A stretch of DNA of 7,346 nucleotides, from assembly GCA_019347775.1 (NCBI GenBank), contig JAHWKP010000089.1, forward strand, positions 1 to 7,346, read 5' to 3'. Below the pieces are notes generated by a model, which saw only the letters and a program-made list of their open reading frames with translations, did not search any database and was not told the DNA's origin. The position numbers and the translations under genes were made by a program. Below, piece after piece: positions 5,719-7,346 of the stretch; the stretch's first letter is position 1; each line of letters opens with the position of its first letter. The stretch comes from Actinomycetota bacterium (lineage in GTDB: Bacteria; Actinomycetota; Acidimicrobiia; Acidimicrobiales; JAHWKP01).

Positions 5719-6270
5719 GTGCCTGGTATGTTCCTTGCACTCGATGAGGCGTTCCGATCCTGGAAGCACTCGAAGACCACCTGGCAGACGGGACTCTCGG
5801 CATCGGAGCGAAGCTCTGGAAAGCCGGGACGTTCCCGCTCCCTGACCACCGAAGTGCGTAGCCGCCCCTCAGCGCCTGCCTCACACGCCCGGTGGACGCG
5901 ACCTAATGGCCTCACGGCAGTCGCCTGGGGAGTGGCTGCCGGCATCGCCGGCTTCGCGCTGTCGATCGTCCTCGGCACGGGTGCGACCATGGTGGCGTTC
6001 AACCCCGACGAGGGTGCAACGTTCATCGCAATCTGGTTCTGGGTGGCAGGCCCTCCGGTGTCGGCCCTGGCGATGGCCGCCGCCGCGCGATGGCGTCGCT
6101 GGGACACATCCCAGGCGTGGCTGTCCGCTGCCGTCGCCTTCGCCGTCTGCCTCGGGTGCGGCCTCTTTGCCATCAGCACGCGAGTCCCCCCGCCAGTGCC
6201 TCCCTCAGACCGGTTGCCACTCCATCCCCCAGTCACTCCCCTGCCTACCGGGGGCGAGCACACGCGGTGA
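5719..6270 (+). CDS. Small integral membrane protein, three predicted helices, function unknown
   Basis: The frame runs from GTG 5719 to TGA 6268-6270 (183 codons). The reliable part begins near residue 60 with three hydrophobic segments: GLTAVAWGVAAGIAGFALSI (about 64-90), FIAIWFWVAGPPVSALAMAA (about 100-121) and WLSAAVAFAVCLGCGLFAIS (about 134-153). A basic RWRRW turn separates helices 2 and 3, and the C-terminal tail is Pro-rich. The first 60 residues look less coding-like. GTG 5854 (VRSRPSAP) is an alternative start giving about 138 residues, but neither start has a visible Shine-Dalgarno. The gene converges on the next - strand gene with only 13 bases between stops and no clear terminator. 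No family is recognised. Confidence 0.65.
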   Translation: MPGMFLALDEAFRSWKHSKTTWQTGLSASERSSGKPGRSRSLTTEVRSRPSAPASHARWTRPNGLTAVAWGVAAGIAGFALSIVLGTGATMVAFNPDEGATFIAIWFWVAGPPVSALAMAAAARWRRWDTSQAWLSAAVAFAVCLGCGLFAISTRVPPPVPPSDRLPLHPPVTPLPTGGEHTR

Positions 6271-6283
6271 GGCTGTTGGGTGG

Positions 6284-6772
6284 TCAGCGCCAGATCCATC
6301 GGAAGAGACTGCGCCGCCGCCTTGGGAAGAGGTCGTCCGACATGGGCTCGTCCACCGCTTCGATGGCCACCTCGTGGCCCCATCCCGGTCGTGAGCCGCC
6401 GATCTCCTCGCTTCGGACACACACGCCGGTGCCGACGTCGAGCGTGATTCGATGGGCGTCGGCGTACTGGTAGGCGGGAGCTCCGTCGGCTGGCGTCGGT
6501 CCGCCGGCGGCCGAGTCACAGGCCTGGCTCTCGGCGGAGAACAGGAGGGTACAACAGGGGCAGCGGGGGTCGTACGACGACGTCGGATGCACCAGCGCCT
6601 CCCAGGCCTCGCGGCCGTGGAGCTCGATGGCCCTCACCTCGTCGACGGCGACGGGTTCGGTCTCCGGCTCGGCGAACGAGCGCCCGCACCCGCCGGCCAG
6701 CTCGACCGGGTCGAGAATGGCCACCCACCGGTAGTCCGACCAGAACCCGAAACGGCGGCCCACCCCAACCAC
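6284..6772 (-). CDS. Cysteine-rich conserved-type protein with CPCC motif, likely frameshifted at its 5' end
   Basis: The readable 162 codons give a soluble protein: FWSDYRWVAILDPVELAGGC, an acidic stretch, REAWEALVHP, then SYDPRCPCCTLLFSAES with three cysteines in four positions (71, 73, 74), YADAHRITLDVGTGVC, IGGSRPG and a basic end RRRRSLFRWIWR. Other cysteines are at 29, 85 and 118. The CPCC cluster suggests metal binding or thiol chemistry (inference). GTG 6772 is the first start in this frame but has no ribosome site. A better beginning is encoded upstream in another frame (see 6746-6881), so the native protein is probably close to 200 residues. It follows a thioredoxin-fold gene, which fits a thiol-related role. 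I know of no named family with certainty. Confidence 0.75.
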   Translation of the reverse strand: MVGVGRRFGFWSDYRWVAILDPVELAGGCGRSFAEPETEPVAVDEVRAIELHGREAWEALVHPTSSYDPRCPCCTLLFSAESQACDSAAGGPTPADGAPAYQYADAHRITLDVGTGVCVRSEEIGGSRPGWGHEVAIEAVDEPMSDDLFPRRRRSLFRWIWR

Positions 6773-6881
6773 GAAGCACCCGTAACCGCAAGGTGCGCCA
6801 CCGCCACGGCGACGACCGTGCCAGGGCGACGAACCGCTGGGGCGTGGGATCCATTCTCGGGAGCGCGTCGTCAGGCGTCAC
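6746..6881 (-). pseudogene. Probable true N-terminus of the CPCC protein, out of frame by one base
   Basis: GTG 6881 (overlapping the thioredoxin stop by 11 bases) or ATG 6854 opens a frame reading RFVALARSSPWRWRTLRLRV and then GWGGPPFR. Beyond that the frame becomes Arg-rich nonsense, while the next frame takes over with FWSDYRWVAILDP. Treating one G near 6746 as extra joins the two smoothly. The start position and overlap are typical of a coupled operon gene. Confidence 0.5.
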
Positions 6882-7302
6882 TAGGGGGCCGACCGGCGCG
6901 GACCTCGGCCAGGGTGGCCCACAGCTCGGCAGCGGTGGGCTGGCCCACGTACGACGCCCTGACCTCGCCCTCGGCGTCGGCCACCACCAGGCAGGGGACG
7001 GCGTCGATGCCGTAGCGGCGGTGGAGATCGGGGCGGGCGCCCACCTCCACCTCCTCGACCACCACCTCGGGGCTGGCCAGAGGTGCCGCCCGGGTCAGAA
7101 CCCCGGCACAGGTGGCGCAGGTGGCGGAGGTGAACACGGCGACCAACCACGGGGCATCGCTGCCGGTGAAGTCCGCCCGGTCGAGCTGGGCCGGCACCGC
7201 CCACCGGGGTGCCGTGGGAGGGTCGGGGCGGCGGCGCTGCAGGAGCACCGCCACGGCAACGGCGAGGACCACGAGCACGACCGCGACGACGAGACGGTCC
7301 AC
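6871..7302 (-). CDS. Membrane-anchored thioredoxin-fold protein
   Basis: The 143-residue product has an N-terminal membrane helix (VVAVVLVVLAVAVAVLL, residues 5-21) followed by RRR, which would place the rest outside the cytoplasm or at the membrane face. The thioredoxin domain covers about 40-137: WLVAVFTSATCATCAGVL carries the CxxC active site (C62-A-T-C65), VEEVEVGARPDLHRRYGI is the central strand/helix region, and DAVPCLVVADAEGEV holds the cis-Pro loop (P103), with Cys where Thr is usual. The likely role is thiol-disulfide exchange or reductant transfer to exported proteins. GTG 7302 is the start, five bases after a preceding stop; no strong Shine-Dalgarno is seen. The next gene overlaps its end. 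It probably forms an operon with the CPCC protein and the gene at the right edge. Confidence 0.88.
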   Translation of the reverse strand: MDRLVVAVVLVVLAVAVAVLLQRRRPDPPTAPRWAVPAQLDRADFTGSDAPWLVAVFTSATCATCAGVLTRAAPLASPEVVVEEVEVGARPDLHRRYGIDAVPCLVVADAEGEVRASYVGQPTAAELWATLAEVRAGRPPSDA

Positions 7303-7307
7303 GGCGC

Positions 7308-7346
7308 CTAGAGAACGGGGACCCCGAGGACGGTGGAGATGCCGGA
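7308..7346 (-). CDS. C-terminal end of the upstream operon gene (truncated by the window)
   Basis: A frame entering from the right edge reads SGISTVLGVPVL and stops at TAG 7308-7310, five bases before the thioredoxin start. Only 12 residues are visible, so no family can be given. The tight spacing supports co-transcription. In other actinobacteria, thioredoxins like this often follow a MauE/DoxX-type redox membrane protein, but nothing here can test that. Confidence 0.4.
   Translation of the reverse strand, partial: SGISTVLGVPVL

Noticed and set aside
5331..6422. A 363-codon open frame on the minus strand
   Set aside because: It is antisense to the clear three-helix membrane protein, rich in Arg, Ser, Ala and Pro, and shows no domain; typical of a shadow frame in GC-rich DNA.
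1..7346. CRISPR array, tRNA or rRNA genes, toxin-antitoxin or other defence system
   Set aside because: No regularly spaced direct repeats, no cloverleaf or rRNA signature and no recognisable defence gene were seen on either strand.

Overview
The window is GC-rich with strong G/C bias at third codon positions. Together with SigE-like ECF sigma gene content and a membrane-anchored thioredoxin operon, this suggests a high-GC actinobacterium, possibly Acidimicrobiia-like; the lineage is inference only. Six reading frames look intact or nearly so. They sit among decayed genes and insertion-sequence remnants, which marks most of the window as accessory or eroding DNA.

Left part (1-2540). The last 42 codons of an unidentified + strand gene end at 130. 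They are followed by a + strand stretch that reads like a frameshifted, dead gene (about 135-617). Facing it on the - strand is a three-gene unit, in transcription order: an ECF sigma factor (ends 1897), a single-pass membrane protein with a six-cysteine outer domain (1874-987), and the 5' end of a beta-propeller lipoprotein (from 970) that breaks down after one blade. The sigma factor and membrane protein look like a signalling pair. The lipoprotein may be the lost third partner.

Middle (2545-4740). A DDE-transposase fragment (about 2560-2736) lies upstream of the sigma gene. Next is a 178-residue alanine-rich protein (2939-3475) with no aromatic residues or cysteine and an approximate 11-residue periodicity. 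Convergent to it is a heavily mutated IS110-family transposase (4555-3515) carrying about eight frameshifts, a nonsense codon and a Glu-to-Lys change at a likely catalytic position. The sequence upstream of its start still has two perfect hairpins and may be a fossil bridge RNA.

Right part (4740-7346). About 1 kb has no supportable gene but contains a strong hairpin and an 8-codon ORF with an excellent ribosome binding site. A + strand three-helix membrane protein (ends 6270) converges on a - strand operon. Read from the right edge, that operon is the tail of an unidentified gene, a membrane-anchored thioredoxin-fold protein (CATC active site), and a cysteine-rich CPCC protein that appears split by a one-base frameshift near 6746.

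I did not find a complete new defence or mobile system. The best leads are the sigma/minimal membrane partner/propeller unit, the 11-mer repeat protein between transposon remnants, the candidate fossil bridge RNA, and the frameshifted CPCC gene next to a thioredoxin.
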